Shown in pieces: positions 35,101 to 48,888 of a stretch of DNA of 64,000 nucleotides. Source of the stretch: Ophiodon elongatus (taxonomy: Eukaryota > Chordata > Actinopteri > Perciformes > Hexagrammidae); contig JACSYO010000469.1 in the NCBI GenBank assembly GCA_016806645.1, forward strand, positions 62,001 through 126,000, in the 5' to 3' direction. The notes beneath the pieces are model-generated. The model had not been told where the DNA came from. It was given only the letters and a program-made list of their open reading frames with translations, and did not search any database. The position numbers and the translations under genes are program-made. How positions within the stretch are numbered: position 1 is the first letter of the stretch; every line of letters starts with the position of its first letter.

Positions 35101-38100
35101 GGACACTTCTCACAGTTTTAGTGCAAATTGTCAAGTGAGCAAACAGGCAGACAGATATGTTTCGGTCAAATGTTGGCGCTAATGCTCTGTCCACTTATAA
35201 TTTGCCAAGAACAAGATGAAGAAGAGGAAGAAGAGGAAGAAGAACACTGGACAACACTACCATGTTGAAATTCACCCAATTAGCAAGTAGGGACATAGTG
35301 TACACAGTGTACTACACGGAAGTGTACTAACGGAAGCACTTATATCGAGACACAGCACTCTTCTTGTTTGTTTTTCATTTAGATTTTTTTTTTTAAGGCT
35401 ATTAAAAGAGTACTCTATCAGATTTAGCATTGCACTCAATAACATCGTCGGACTCCCGGTGGACAGATCTAAAAAGAAATGATCAAAATCGATGCAGCAG
35501 AACCAGAAATATCAGCTTCCCCCCTCCTCCCCATTCCACACATTATTCTTCCCTGTCACAACATGGCGGCTACATTTCCCACAATGCAACTCAGCTAATG
35601 TAGCCTCGAGCCGAGATGAGGACGCAGAGGTCTGGTGAGGTAATTTAACCACACCCCCAGATTTAGTTTCCCCCACATCAGTGTGTCAAACATCAGACCT
35701 CTTCAGCTTCCAGAATAAAAGTCTCCCTGAAAGAGAAGTCACAAATCATCCATGAAGTTCAGACCGTCGTCAACAAATCCCCCCCCCCGCTCATGTTGCT
35801 CTGCGAGTTCCTCGCAGCCTAAATGTGACCGACGTATTATTCTGACTAACACTCCCACTCAAGATTGAAATAGACTCTGGAGCTGCAGGTGGTCCATCCG
35901 AAAAGTCTGTTCTCCTGCTTTGCACTCCGTGTTACATTGTCCTGATTTCTGAAGCACTTTTGACTCAGAATGGCTTCTATCGCAACGGGTAAAACAGAAA
36001 GTACGTGAGCCTTGTGCTGTATTCTGAAAAGATACAGACTTTTATCAGTTTCGACAGGCTACATGAAAAACAACGGCTGCACTGAAATGAAACCCAGTGC
36101 AACATGGAAGATAAGACAATTTCCTGTCTTCTGAGGCTCTCTTAGATCTTTATCCATGCTACATCTTTTCTCCCGTTTCTGTAAACCGTTTTGAAGCCTG
36201 TTATATTTTAGGGTGCACTGCAAGCTGAGCCACACATCAAGATATTTATAAGCCTTTTAGCAACACTTTCTCTTGCAAAGCATTCTTCCCGAGGCACGTA
36301 AACCTGCAGTGAACTGAAGACAAAGTTGAGATTCTAGCCCTGTAAAATGAACACACCCTTCATCCAACTCTTATTGTAGTGTACATTCAACGCCTCAGGG
36401 CTCACTGTTGACGAATCAAAGTTCAGAGAGAAAAGAAAGAGAGTACGACTTGTATGTTTGAATTTCAGAGAGCTCAAGTCTCCGCCTACATCTTCCTGTA
36501 TGAGTCTCGGTTCACCAAACAGGTCCCTCAGCTGAGCTCACCCGACATCCAAGTGTATAAACAGAACGCCTTCCTCAACCAGAGACGTTGCACTTCCACT
36601 GCTTACAATTCCCAAGAATAAACAAGCTGTGAAATTGAAGTTTGAAATTTTAAAATTCATCTACAACTCCCCCTCTCCTCGAGAGCCAAGCCGGCCCGGC
36701 CGGAGGTCGGACCGGTCTGCAGCACCGAAGGCCTTCATCACGTGATGAGGTCATAAAAGTGAGTGGCGCACAACCCATCAATTTGAAGGATGTGTCGCCA
36801 AGGCGGGTGTCAGCTCTGACGGAGTCATCTGACGGTTTAAGAGTCTAGACCGGGACCAAACCACCAAGGACACCTTAAATTAAAAACAAGCTCAGAAAGG
36901 AGAGAGCTCCTGATATTTGACGTCTCTATTCGACACGTTTGAGGACGTGAGAGGTTGTTGTGTTCAGTCGTCCCTCCTACTGGACAGGCTCTCCCCCCGG
37001 TCTGATGCCGTTAATGAGTGACACGTCCGATTCTCATTCAGTGCAAAAAATATCATGACGCTGCAGCAGTCTATCATTACAAATTAATGTGCTCGAGAAA
37101 ATGTCATAGATGAGCTACAACAGATGGATGCTGATGGATGGGGACTGACAGTCAGTGCTTCTGTGCACTCAACACAGACCGTCAATTTGTAGCCCATTAA
37201 CTGCACCGCACTGCAAACTGAAAGTGGACGTTGCACGTCCAGTGAGATGTGGGGCTGCAAGTAAAGATTATATTCTTTATCGATTAATCTGTCAGTTTTC
37301 TCAATGAATCGTTTTGTGTCCAACATGTCAGAAAATAGGGGAATTTCTTGTTATGGCCCATGATGTGGTCTTCAAATGTCTAAAGAGCCAAAGATATTCA
37401 GTTTACAATAATTTATGTCCAAGTGAAAAAGCATAAAATCCTCACATCTGAGAAGGTGGAACCAGCGAGAGGTTGGAACTCAAGCTTAAAAACGACTAAA
37501 ACTATGAATCGATTATCAAAATAGTTCTCGTCTATTTAATTCATTTACTAATCTTTGCAGCGCGAGTAATGAGGAATGATAGAGAAACGTTTGTTTTTGT
37601 TGTTTTTCTAATCAAGTTTGGGAAGACATGGCTTTTTTTTTAAACAAACATGCTTGGTTATTATTTGGTATTTTTATGTTTCAGGTGATTTACTACAAAT
37701 CCCATCGACCACTGGCTGGCCGACACGTTGGCTCAACGCCTTCAAGTATCTGAAATCACTAAGTTCTGGGAAAATGTCCAGGAGTATTTAAAAGCTGTAT
37801 GATTCATAGTGAATGTTCCTGTAACACAGCAACCCCACCACCACCACCACCACCTGACCCCTGACCCCTGACCCACCTAATGACAGGGCCGAGCAGCAGC
37901 AGGTGCAGGAAGAGCACCAGGGGCCGGTCCCGACCCAGGTCCCTGTGGATGAACGTCAGCGCCAGCTGGATGAGCAGGGCGGGCAGCAGCATGAAGGCGA
38001 TGGTGAAGCCCAGCCAGATGACATCGTCGGTCTTGTGGTACATGCTGCACAGCACCGCGGCGGTGACGAACTCCGCGCAGTAGAGCACCGTGGCCAGCAG

Positions 38101-38256
38101 GACGCTGAAGGGGGGCCGGATCCGGCTTTGATTGACCACCAGCATGACCCCGTTCCCCACCCCCCCCGCCGTGGAGCTCTCCTCCTCCTGCTCCTCCTCC
38201 TGCGGGTCGATGTCGGAGATCTCCCTCTGCTGCTCCTCCATGGTCACCTCGCACAT
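29185..38256 (-). CDS. xkrx: XK-related protein, X-linked type (XKRX/XKR2)
   Basis: Multi-pass plasma-membrane protein of the XK/Kell-associated family. Relatives XKR4, XKR8 and XKR9 are apoptotic phospholipid scramblases and XK is a transporter-like partner of Kell; the activity of XKRX itself is poorly known. Three exons: 37877-38256, 31250-31512, 29185-30050 (502 aa; human about 449). The phases fit exactly. Exon 1 encodes an acidic N-terminus (EEEQEEE) and hydrophobic helices ending HLLLLGPVI. Exon 2 carries KKEEPYVTISRK, NAFKR and IQAFLGSAPQLTLQLY, a strong family signature. Exon 3 has VTLISITYG, LAIQIRYDNYK, VEKNFSKLGT, ACINTFCWSA and FMLLFYQFCHP followed by a Cys-rich tail (HDCLHCVCF). 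The first in-frame ATG is 38256. The next, 38241, has the stronger Kozak context, so the start could be 5 codons shorter. Position between nox1 and arl13a supports XKRX rather than XK. Confidence 0.92.
30051..31249. other. xkrx intron 2, no feature
   Basis: A 1.2-kb AT-rich intron with A/T homopolymer runs (30271-30284, 30481-30491, 30729-30738). The exon 2 donor is the GTAAGG just below 31250. An in-frame GTGAGA 10 nt earlier would break the phase with exon 3. Confidence 0.5.
31705..31775. repeat. (CT)n / (TCTCTCTTCC)n microsatellite bordering block copy 2
   Basis: A CT-rich tract ending in four near-perfect 10-bp units, TCTCTCTTCC. The 805-bp duplicated block begins directly after it. Confidence 0.85.
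31776..32580. repeat. 805-bp duplicated block, copy 2, in xkrx intron 1
   Basis: Same orientation as 2049-2853 and a constant offset of 29727 bases, so there are no gaps. Three substitutions separate the copies. The left border abuts a CT microsatellite and the right border a CACG/CA microsatellite. The inverted-repeat arm that follows copy 1 is missing here. Such high identity means a recent event or recent gene conversion. An assembly artefact at simple repeats is also possible. Confidence 0.85.
32581..32610. repeat. (CA)n bordering block copy 2
   Basis: GTGCACGCACACGC followed by about 9 CA units, starting at the exact base where homology to copy 1 ends. Confidence 0.85.
32611..37876. other. 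Remainder of xkrx intron 1, no exon recognised
   Basis: 5.3 kb without a supported gene. The open frames at 33200-33762, 34056-34268 and 34967-35194 are short, overlap on opposite strands and have no recognisable motif. The stretch includes a (GAA/GAG)n tract at 35215-35243, a C-run near 35780-35789 and (CCA)n at 37833-37853 next to the exon 1 donor. Regulatory elements are possible in an intron of this size but none can be named. Confidence 0.5.
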
Positions 38257-38422
38257 AGCGCTGTCGGGTCTGGTGGGCACGCGGAGAGAGGCCGGGGTTT
38301 GGACTGAACTGGACTCAGCGCGCTCCAAAAAACACACTGCCCTTGATCCGCCGTCTCTCCCAACTTTCCACCAAGTTCAGCATCGCTGGTGTCACATCGC
38401 GTTTTGCACGAAACAACACCGC

Positions 38423-38448
38423 TCTCCCACTCCCACTCCCACTCCCAC

Positions 38449-38532
<84 letters not shown>
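38423..38532. repeat. (CCCACT)n and (CA)n tract just upstream of xkrx exon 1
   Basis: Four CTCCCA-type units (38423-38447) run into about 43 CA repeats (38446-38532, with one CG interruption). The tract starts roughly 170 nt upstream of the xkrx start codon, so it lies in the promoter or 5' leader. Both strands give long His-Thr or Cys-Val open frames that are not genes. Confidence 0.95.
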
Positions 38533-38536
<4 letters not shown>

Positions 38537-38958
38537 ATAAAAACCTTTTGTTTGATTGTCTCGTATATCGTCGGACGTGGGGCGTCACCGCCCGGGTTAA
38601 TCCCCGAGGAAAGCACCTCTCTGTCTGCAGTGATATCGCGGTTGTTGTTGCGCCGTCAGACTTCAGGCTCGGGGACGTTGTCATGCAGCGGTCTCACAAT
38701 AAAGACTTCGCCCCGGCGATCGTCGTCCAAACCTCGGACGTCATCAGTAATTTTGAAAATGAGTTAAATTAAGTTGAAAAAAAAATAAATCCGCCGCTGT
38801 GCAGTTAGTTTGGGGTCCGGGTGCTCGTGGCTCCAGTCCTCTGATGCGCTGTCGATGCAACAGCTGCGTTAAGTCTGCCAAAAACACACGGGGCGAAACC
38901 GGAAAGGAAAGGGCGACTGCCTTCAGAGTAAGAGATTAGAGATCAGATAGGATCACAG

Positions 38959-39125
38959 AGGACGGAACTTCACTCAACAAGGAAGATTTCTGTCACATTT
39001 AATGGACATACTGTACATATATATCTCTCTATATATATAGATATATATAGATATCTATATATCTATATATATATATGTCCATTAAATGTAAAAGAAATCT
39101 TCCTTGTTGAGTAAAGTTCCGTCCT
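38959..39125. repeat. Long inverted repeat with TA-rich centre
   Basis: The arms 38959-39010 and about 39074-39125 are reverse complements over about 52 nt with about 3 mismatches. The centre is a self-complementary (TA)n/(CTATATAT)n stretch. The whole can extrude as a cruciform. Confidence 0.85.
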
Positions 39126-39137
39126 ATATATATATAA

Positions 39138-39242
39138 AACAGGAGGGTAGTGGAAAAATAATTAATAAATAAACAAAGATCAGATAAGATGGAACTTTAC
39201 TCAACAAGAAAGATGTATTTTGTGCCAAGATCAGACCGGTTT

Positions 39243-39273
<31 letters not shown>

Positions 39274-39368
39274 GGGTAGTGGAAAGTACAAATTACAGGT
39301 AGTTAATAAATAAACAAAGTAAGAGATTAGAGATTAGATAAGATGGAACTTTACTCAACAAGAAAAAA
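39138..39368. repeat. Direct repeats related to the hairpin arm
   Basis: The segment 'agataagatggaactttact' plus 'caacaaga' occurs at about 39182-39210 and 39336-39364, each preceded by 'gggtagtggaaa' and 'aataaataaacaaag'. The hairpin arm at 38941-38982 is a third, more diverged copy. A (TA)n run of about 27 nt lies between at 39243-39269. Confidence 0.75.
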
Positions 39369-40794
39369 GTATAAAAAAAGGAAAGAGAAATCACTAAATT
39401 ATTATAATAACAAAACATCACAAAGAGGTGCATCTGCTTGCTCTGCAGGTAGAGAAATGGAAATGGAGAACACTGAACTGTATGAAGGGGTGATTGGCAC
39501 AGCATGTAGAAAATGATATGAAAATATTTGAAATAGAAATAGAAACTGAGGAAATGTGTATAAATGTATCTGGTGCTTGGCAGGGCTATTTTGAGCAGCC
39601 CGACATGTGATATCTTGCACAGGTCACTGTGACTTTGATAACTATACTGTACTGTTACTACTACTTCTACAACTACTACTAGTACTACTATTACCACTAG
39701 CAAAGGAGTTGATCAATGTTGTAACATTTCAGTCCATTTTTAAATAACTACAATAATCAGTAAGGAAAATAAGGATTTATTGTGAATTGAGAGGAACACT
39801 ACAATTCATTTTTACATTTAATTCTCTCTGGTCTACTTTTGCCAAACTACCTGCTACTGATGCAGTGAGAAATGCAATGTAGTTTTACTACATCCAGTAT
39901 TTGTCCATTCCAAGTGGAAGCACTGAGTAGGGCGAGCAAAGAGAGATCAGTTTCTCTGAGCTTCCATTTTTAGTTCCCACCAGCAGGGTAGACTTGGCCT
40001 TGTTATGGTGACTTGCAGGCCTGCGAGTGAAGCTGCCACACAAGCAGGTGCAAAACACACACGCACACACACTGAATCAATTATTAAAATATCACTCCAT
40101 CTTCTTATCTTCTTAACACAGGCATTTGTCATTACTTTACTATTTGTTAAGGCTAAATGCTCATTAGACAATGATAACTTTGTGTGACCGAGAACACAAC
40201 CAGTTGGATGTTTGCTCAACTACTTATGCAAACAAGCATCCTTGTTTGGGAGGTGCATGAGAAGGACGCAATCTGTGGTGAAATACCCAATATTTCCATT
40301 GCAAAACTATTTTCTGTTGCTTAGGTTGATGTTGACATGACCTGTGACTTTAGATAAACCGTTTTATTTTGACTGAAAAAGAACTTCCAGTTTGGTAGAT
40401 GTAACTTTCCCTATAGCTACGAATGGAATTTCTCTGTTTTTTTAACTAAACTGTGGTACAGTTTCAACACAGCTCAACCTAAACATGCCAACCTCTGTCT
40501 GTCTAATCAGATCTCATCTAAGTCAGTGGTCGACACAACCAATGAAGGCATGTCATTACTTATGCATGTGTTTGGTGAAGCAGTGGTGTGGGTCAGTGAC
40601 TTCAGACTGCAGAGGCTGTGTGCTCTGTGGAGACATGGGGCAGTGATAGACGGAAACCTCATTACTGAGCACCAGCCAAGTGCACAGTGTTACCAGCCAA
40701 TCAGGACTATAGGGATAAGGTGCACTCATAGAAATAATGACACTGTTTGTCTATGTTTCAAATTCTCTACAAGAATATTTGTCTTGAACTATCT

Positions 40795-41343
40795 TTAAAG
40801 TGATAGTTCTACACTTTGGGAAATATGTCTTTGCTTTCTTGCTGAGAGTTAGATGAGAAGATACCATTCTGGTGACGTATGTAAACTACGAAGCTACAGC
40901 TAGGCGACAGTTAGCTTAGCTTAGCTTAGCTTAGCTTAGCTTAGGGCAAGGACTGGAAACTGGGGCGAACAGCTCGCCTGACTCTGTCCAAACGTACCAA
41001 AACCTACCAGCAACTCCAAAGCTCACCAGATGAGAGGTTAGATCGGTTAGTTTGTTTTATCCGTATGAAAAAATAATAATAACAATCCTCCATTTTACAG
41101 GGGTTGCTTGGCACATAAACATTTGTAAAACCATAATGTGACTTTAATACACTAAGTTTTTTGTACGAATTAAACAAACCAGATATAAAGTGTTGCTAAC
41201 TAAAACTTGTGGTGCCGATAGGTCTTTATGCTAAGCTAAACTAAGCTAAGCTAACCCAACCGTGTCCTGACTTCTTATCATATGTACTTCAAGGCAAGAA
41301 AGCAAATAAGCATGTTTCCCAAAATATTGAACTATTCCTTTAA
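40795..41343. mobile_element. MITE-like DNA element with terminal inverted repeats
   Basis: The left end (from 40795, 'ttaaagtgatagttctacac', then 'tttgggaaatatg...gctttcttgc') is the inverted match of the right end ('gcaagaaagcaaataagcat', 'gtttcccaaaatattgaac', 'tattcctttaa', ending 41343). Both edges show TTAA/TTTAA, so a TA or TTAA target site is plausible. Inside are a (TTAGC)n run at 40911-40945 and its inverted counterpart 'aagctaagctaa' at about 41238-41252. I recognise this as a widespread teleost element. It has no coding capacity. Confidence 0.8.
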
Positions 41344-41471
41344 TGTTAATGTATTTTAGCAGAAGCTGTGACGTAGTCCAGCTGTAACCTAGATTGCAAT
41401 GTTAGCAGTCGGGGGTCTTTGAAACGTGTTTGCAATGTGGGGCATGTGGTCCTCAGCTGCTGCTGTTTTTG

Positions 41472-44256
<2,785 letters not shown>

Positions 44257-46806
44257 ATGTTCAACCTGATGAGCAACTGCTGCACCTGGTTCTCCAAAAT
44301 AAAGGAGCCGATCAGGTAGCAAATAACACATTTCTTTTAAAATGAGTGAAATGTGCAATTAGTCTCAGAAAAATTAGAACGTCCATGCATGTGATGCATT
44401 TGGCAAAACTCCAATCTTCAAGAAAGTTAAACACAAAAACAAACACACATAATTTGCATCTCATTCTAGGTCCATTGATGCCACCTGATTTCTAGTTACT
44501 ACTTTAATTTACAGCCATATGGTGCTCCTTTAAGTGAAATTCTATACTGTGCATGCTTCTTTGCAGGAAAGTGAATATTTTGGTGGTTGGTCTTGACAAA
44601 GGAGGAAAAACATCCTCCATCAGAGGGATGTTAAGAGGTAATTCAGTCACTTTAAGACCAATTTATCTCTAGAAGTGCTTAAACACAACAAATGATCTAC
44701 CTGTGTTTTACTTCCGGTTCTCTTCAGCCCCCCTTGGTGCGGAAGCTGGACCCACCCACGGCTGCGTCCGAAGTGAGCTGAGATTGGAGAACTACCTGGT
44801 CACCTTGCTGGATGTTGGGGGGTCAGCGGAGTCGAGAGGAGCCTGGCGGGAGCTCTATGGAGAGGCCCATGGGATTATCTTTGTGGTGGACTCCAGTGAC
44901 AGGCAGCGGATAAAGGAGGTCAAGGAGGTTCTCGCTGACTTGCTGAATCAACCGAGAGTGGCGGGGAAACCCATATTAGTGTAATTATACTCAACTTCAT
45001 ACTTACATTACAAAGTGTGACCTAGCTAACATCATGTACAATGTAAACAGTGCCCTCTGGGGGCTGATGAGGGAATCTCTGAAACAAGTAATGAGTGGAT
45101 AACCGTGAAGCTAAAGTGTGAGTGACTTAGGCCTGTGCTGAAACCTTCTCTCTTTAGGTTGGCCAACAAACAAGACAAAATGAACGCTTTGCTGGGAAGT
45201 GAGTTGATTGAGATTCTGTTACTGGAGAAGCTGGTCAACCAGAGCCGCTCTCTGTGCCATATTGTAAGTCATAAAATTCAAGAAGGCAAACCCAACAAAC
45301 CCGAATCTCATGGAGGAATTGAAGCAGACGATAGATGACAGACGAACCTTTCTCTTTTCTCTCTCAGGAGCCTTGTTCCGCCTTAATGGACCTGCGACGC
45401 TGGTCGGACAGAAAGACTCAACGAGGCCTTCGCTGGTTGCTGCGTGCCGTTTGTCTGGATTACCCCGAGCTGTGCACTCGTGTAGTCCAGGACAGCAAGA
45501 GGCCTCTGGGACCAAGAGAGGGGGAAAAGACCTGGAAAACAGAGAAAGTTCGCAGAAAAACCAAAGGGGAACGGTAGGAGAGACCTTTACAGTCACAGCT
45601 TTCTTTTACACATGCACATATTGATCAACATAAACCAAACGCATGATGTTTACTTAATCTGACCTTTTTTTTATGTTCAATGTTTTCTCACCTCAGAATG
45701 AAATCCAGCAAGTCAGATCTTCGTCAGGTTCACCGGCCAAAAGAAAAGGAGAAAAAGACAAAGGGTGAAGGAAAGCTGCAACCCATTCGAAACATACTGC
45801 AAAAGGTCAGGAAAATATCTGAATCCCTTTCTTAAAACTACACTCAGTGGCTATAGTACGTACACCCTCAAATCTAATGCAATCAACGGCTCAGCCATAA
45901 ATTCTGCCTTTACAATGATAATAATTTATAGTAATTATGTTTAATATTTAGGATGTAGTTTGCTGTGGTGTTGCATAATATAGAGAGGTGTTTCTAATGT
46001 TTTGCCAAATGCTTTTACATATATTATGGGGGAAGAATTTTGAAACACATTGCAATATAATGTCCACTTTTTCTGTTTTGGTTGCTTGATAATGTGATAT
46101 AAAAATCATGTTACAGTTAATAAATAGTGAATTAAACTCAGAAGTATTCCATTTACAGGAAACCAGTCTCAAAAAGAAGCTGAACACAAAGAAGAAGAAG
46201 AAGAAGCCGGTTAAGGAAAAGGAAGACGAAAAAGACCAAGGAGAAGCAAATGAGCAGGAGGAGGAAGAGGAGGGTGACGGTAACGGAGGAGAGCTTGAAA
46301 ACTCTGGTCACAGAGATAAAGCCAGCAGTGCCCTGATCCCCCCCAAAAAAGGCAAAGCCAAACGCAAAACCAAAGTGAAAGAAGAGACTCTGGATGTGCC
46401 ACAATCACCGGACAACGACGAGAAGCCGCCTAAAGGTTGAAATCAGTTATTAATGGCCTGTGTTTTTTTTTTTTTTTAGCTGTTTAAGAATGGAAATCTA
46501 ATATATGTTTTATCTTATATCTAGATAAAGGGGAAAAGAGGAAGAAGAAGAAAGTTGTAAAAGTAAAAAGGAAGAACAAGATCAACACAGAGGAGATGTC
46601 TGAAGCTTACGTTCAGCCCGTGGACCTGTCTGCAACCTTTGGTGAGCCTCGCCCACTTCTTGCATTTCCATTTAAACGCAATAAACATTATTTGAAAATA
46701 AACGAAATCCCAGCTTTGATTTTTAAAAAGACGACCCTGTTCCCTGACAGATCTTTACCGAAAGGCAATGCTGGCTCTGAGGGAACGTCAGGATCAGGGA
46801 CAGTGA
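44257..46806 (+). CDS. arl13a: ADP-ribosylation factor-like protein 13A
   Basis: ARL13-family small GTPase. The paralogue ARL13B is palmitoylated, sits on the ciliary membrane and acts as GEF for ARL3; ARL13A is far less studied. Nine exons in frame: 44257-44315, 44567-44637, 44728-44980, 45158-45263, 45368-45573, 45697-45805, 46159-46435, 46525-46641, 46751-46806 (417 aa; human ARL13A about 290, ARL13B 428). The start MFNLMSNCC matches the ARL13B N-terminus, with palmitoylatable C8 and C9. G-domain: P-loop GLDKGGKTSS at 28-37, switch I Thr53, DVGGS at 72-76 with no Gln after Gly-Gly, IIFVVDSSD, and NKQD at 131-134. After about residue 195 the protein is strongly Lys/Glu-rich, with a K6 run and basic clusters. 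VQP at 390-392 fits the VxP ciliary-targeting motif. Position after xkrx supports arl13a over arl13b. Confidence 0.92.
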
Positions 46807-46979
46807 GTGTGAGGATGTGGGACACGGACACACTGCATCACTTCAGATCCCGTTACGTCTTCATCACCTTTAGACTAGACGTCAGGCCCGATCCCTGAAC
46901 CTTTGGAGTGAAACTGAAAAAACTCCACTGTGTAGTGAAGGGCAGGTCTGCATAATGATGTATTCGTAAAGAAAATGAA

Positions 46980-46985
46980 AATAAA
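46980..46985 (+). promoter_or_regulatory. Candidate arl13a polyadenylation signal AATAAA
   Basis: First canonical signal after the arl13a stop (about 175 nt downstream). A second lies at 47224-47229. Confidence 0.45.
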
Positions 46986-48692
46986 CACATTGAAGATAAA
47001 TATATAAATAACAATGTATACATTTTCAGAAGTAAAAGATGAAATTATGTCCCTGGCCAAAATGTTAAATGACGTTTTTTGTAAATTTATGCAGTTGTGA
47101 TTGTAAGGGAATCATAATTTTTGAACTTTTTGAACTGTATCCTTTTATTTTTTACGGGTTTTGAACACATTCCAGAAATTAACACAGCACTGGGTAGAGT
47201 AATGGACGTTGTTGATAATACTCAATAAACATTTTGTCACTACTTGCATGGCATATCTATTGTGTTTACATTACAACAGCAGCAGGTATTTTTCTAACAG
47301 CAAATGACGTATGTATATGCTTCAAGTTATTTAGATTTAAAAATACAATGCAGACAACGAGCGAACAACAATATTGTTTATATTCCCTAAGCTGGGTACT
47401 ATTGTTTTGTCCTTGTTTTTATAATTTCCTAATTATTCTGTCAGATCTCAGCTCCTAAAATGTACTGATCCCAAGACATTCCTCCATGGCAGCCTTCCAG
47501 TCATCTTCACCATCTTCTACAATCCACAATTAACTTTCTGTATCTGGAGAAACTCTGTATTTACCAGATGGCACAACAGATTTGAGGATTAGTGCAGCAG
47601 CTTCTCTCAATATTGACTTTACTGTCCCTGACAAAATGCAGTTAGTTAAACTGACTAAACATAAACGTAACTTCTGTGGTTTAAGTGATCATGATGAGTT
47701 TTTCTTTCAAATGCATCGTGGCAAATAAATCTGTAGAAGCTTAAAGTGTCTCCACTACTCACTTGTGAATTTGTGACCTTATTTTTCATCATATAAGATA
47801 TTTCTATAATAATATTTAAATATACCTGCCTGATGTTTAATGTGTGTGGTGTGGACAAAGCTTGTTTGTTCAAGGTTTGTTAGGCTATAAAAAGTACAAA
47901 ACTCATAATTATATGGATGACTTCCTCAGCTAAGGGACGTTGATAAAAGTGACTTCCTTTTACATTAAAAAGAGCTGGACCGTGTCTCCTCAGCAACATC
48001 TGCTAAGAATACGGACTATGCTGTCATTTATGAAGGAATCATTTGTCATTTTTATTTTTGTTATTGAAGATCACAAACAGCACCTGGGTTAGAGCATTGA
48101 TTGCCAGCCCCCTAATGTTTATTTTTAATGTGACCTATTTATAAAAAAAACTTCTTCAGTATTAGTTGTGTGAAATAACAACACAAGATAAATTAACTGG
48201 TATATATTTAATAAGAATATATGTATTTTATGTTGAACTATGAAGCCTTTTGTAAAATAAATAAATAGGTAAAAGTGTAACATGATAATTTAAATAAAAT
48301 AATCTGAAAACGTCTCCCAGACCCACTGGCAGGGTGCCCATGAGGGTCTCCGGACCCCACTTGAATCACTGGTTTAACTGAGCTCGCAAAAACTAAAAAC
48401 CCCAGCTCATTACAAAAGTATAAAAATGAACTGACCAGCACCTCTCTAATAAACATGTTTTAACCAATTTGTGTGATTGTGATTCTGTACAAGTGTAAAC
48501 ATGTGAAATGTTGAATGCCTCCTCCTCTTTGCAGGTTGCAACCTCAACGTACTGCTCTTCTAATTGAACCCTGTGCAATCATTTTATTATAGTTATGAGC
48601 ATTAACGGCCTACTAATTCACGTTATCAATAAGTGGAGAGGTAACAGTGTTATGGATGAGCTCCTGTCGGGGCCACAGTTCATCCCAGCTCC

Positions 48693-48760
48693 TGGAGGAG
48701 GAGGAAGAGGAGGAAGAGGAGGGGGAAGAGGAGGAGGAGGAGGAGGAGGAGGAGGGGGGA
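48693..48760. repeat. (GGA)n purine tract in the tmem35a leader/promoter
   Basis: A pure G/A tract of 68 nt made of GGA, GGAAGA and G-runs up to 6, ending about 130 nt upstream of the tmem35a ATG. It has several closely spaced GG/GGG runs and so G-quadruplex potential on the coding strand. Poly-Glu, poly-Gly and poly-Pro frames across it are artefacts. Confidence 0.9.
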
Positions 48761-48888
48761 CCCACGCGTCGCCATCTTTGTGGTCCACCAGAAGCCCTTC
48801 CCCCTGGTGCGTCTTCACCGGGAACCCGGCCGACTCTCATTCACTTCAGTGGGAAGCGCGCCTGCTGCACACGCACGGCGGGGAAAAG

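Larger units (their letters stand above)
38533..40794. other. Intergenic region upstream of xkrx, AT-rich
   Basis: 38540-38900 is CpG-rich and may be the distal xkrx promoter. Beyond 39000 the sequence is AT-rich with the hairpin and direct repeats listed separately. No gene recognised; the frames at 39293-39703 and 40526-40798 resemble nothing known. Confidence 0.5.
46807..48888. other. arl13a 3' region and tmem35a upstream region; no trmt2b
   Basis: 2.1 kb without coding sequence. Candidate arl13a poly(A) signals AATAAA lie at 46980-46985 and 47224-47229. The human gene TRMT2B occupies the corresponding place but no methyltransferase frame is seen here on either strand. The last 250 bases are GC-rich and should hold the tmem35a promoter and leader. 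Confidence 0.55.

Noticed and set aside
38257..38337. Longer Xkrx N-terminus starting at 38337
   Set aside because: That codon is GTG on the gene strand. The first in-frame ATG is 38256.
38132..38767. 211-aa open frame on the plus strand with a long His-Thr run
   Set aside because: It reads antisense through xkrx exon 1 and then through the CA microsatellite. No protein family fits.
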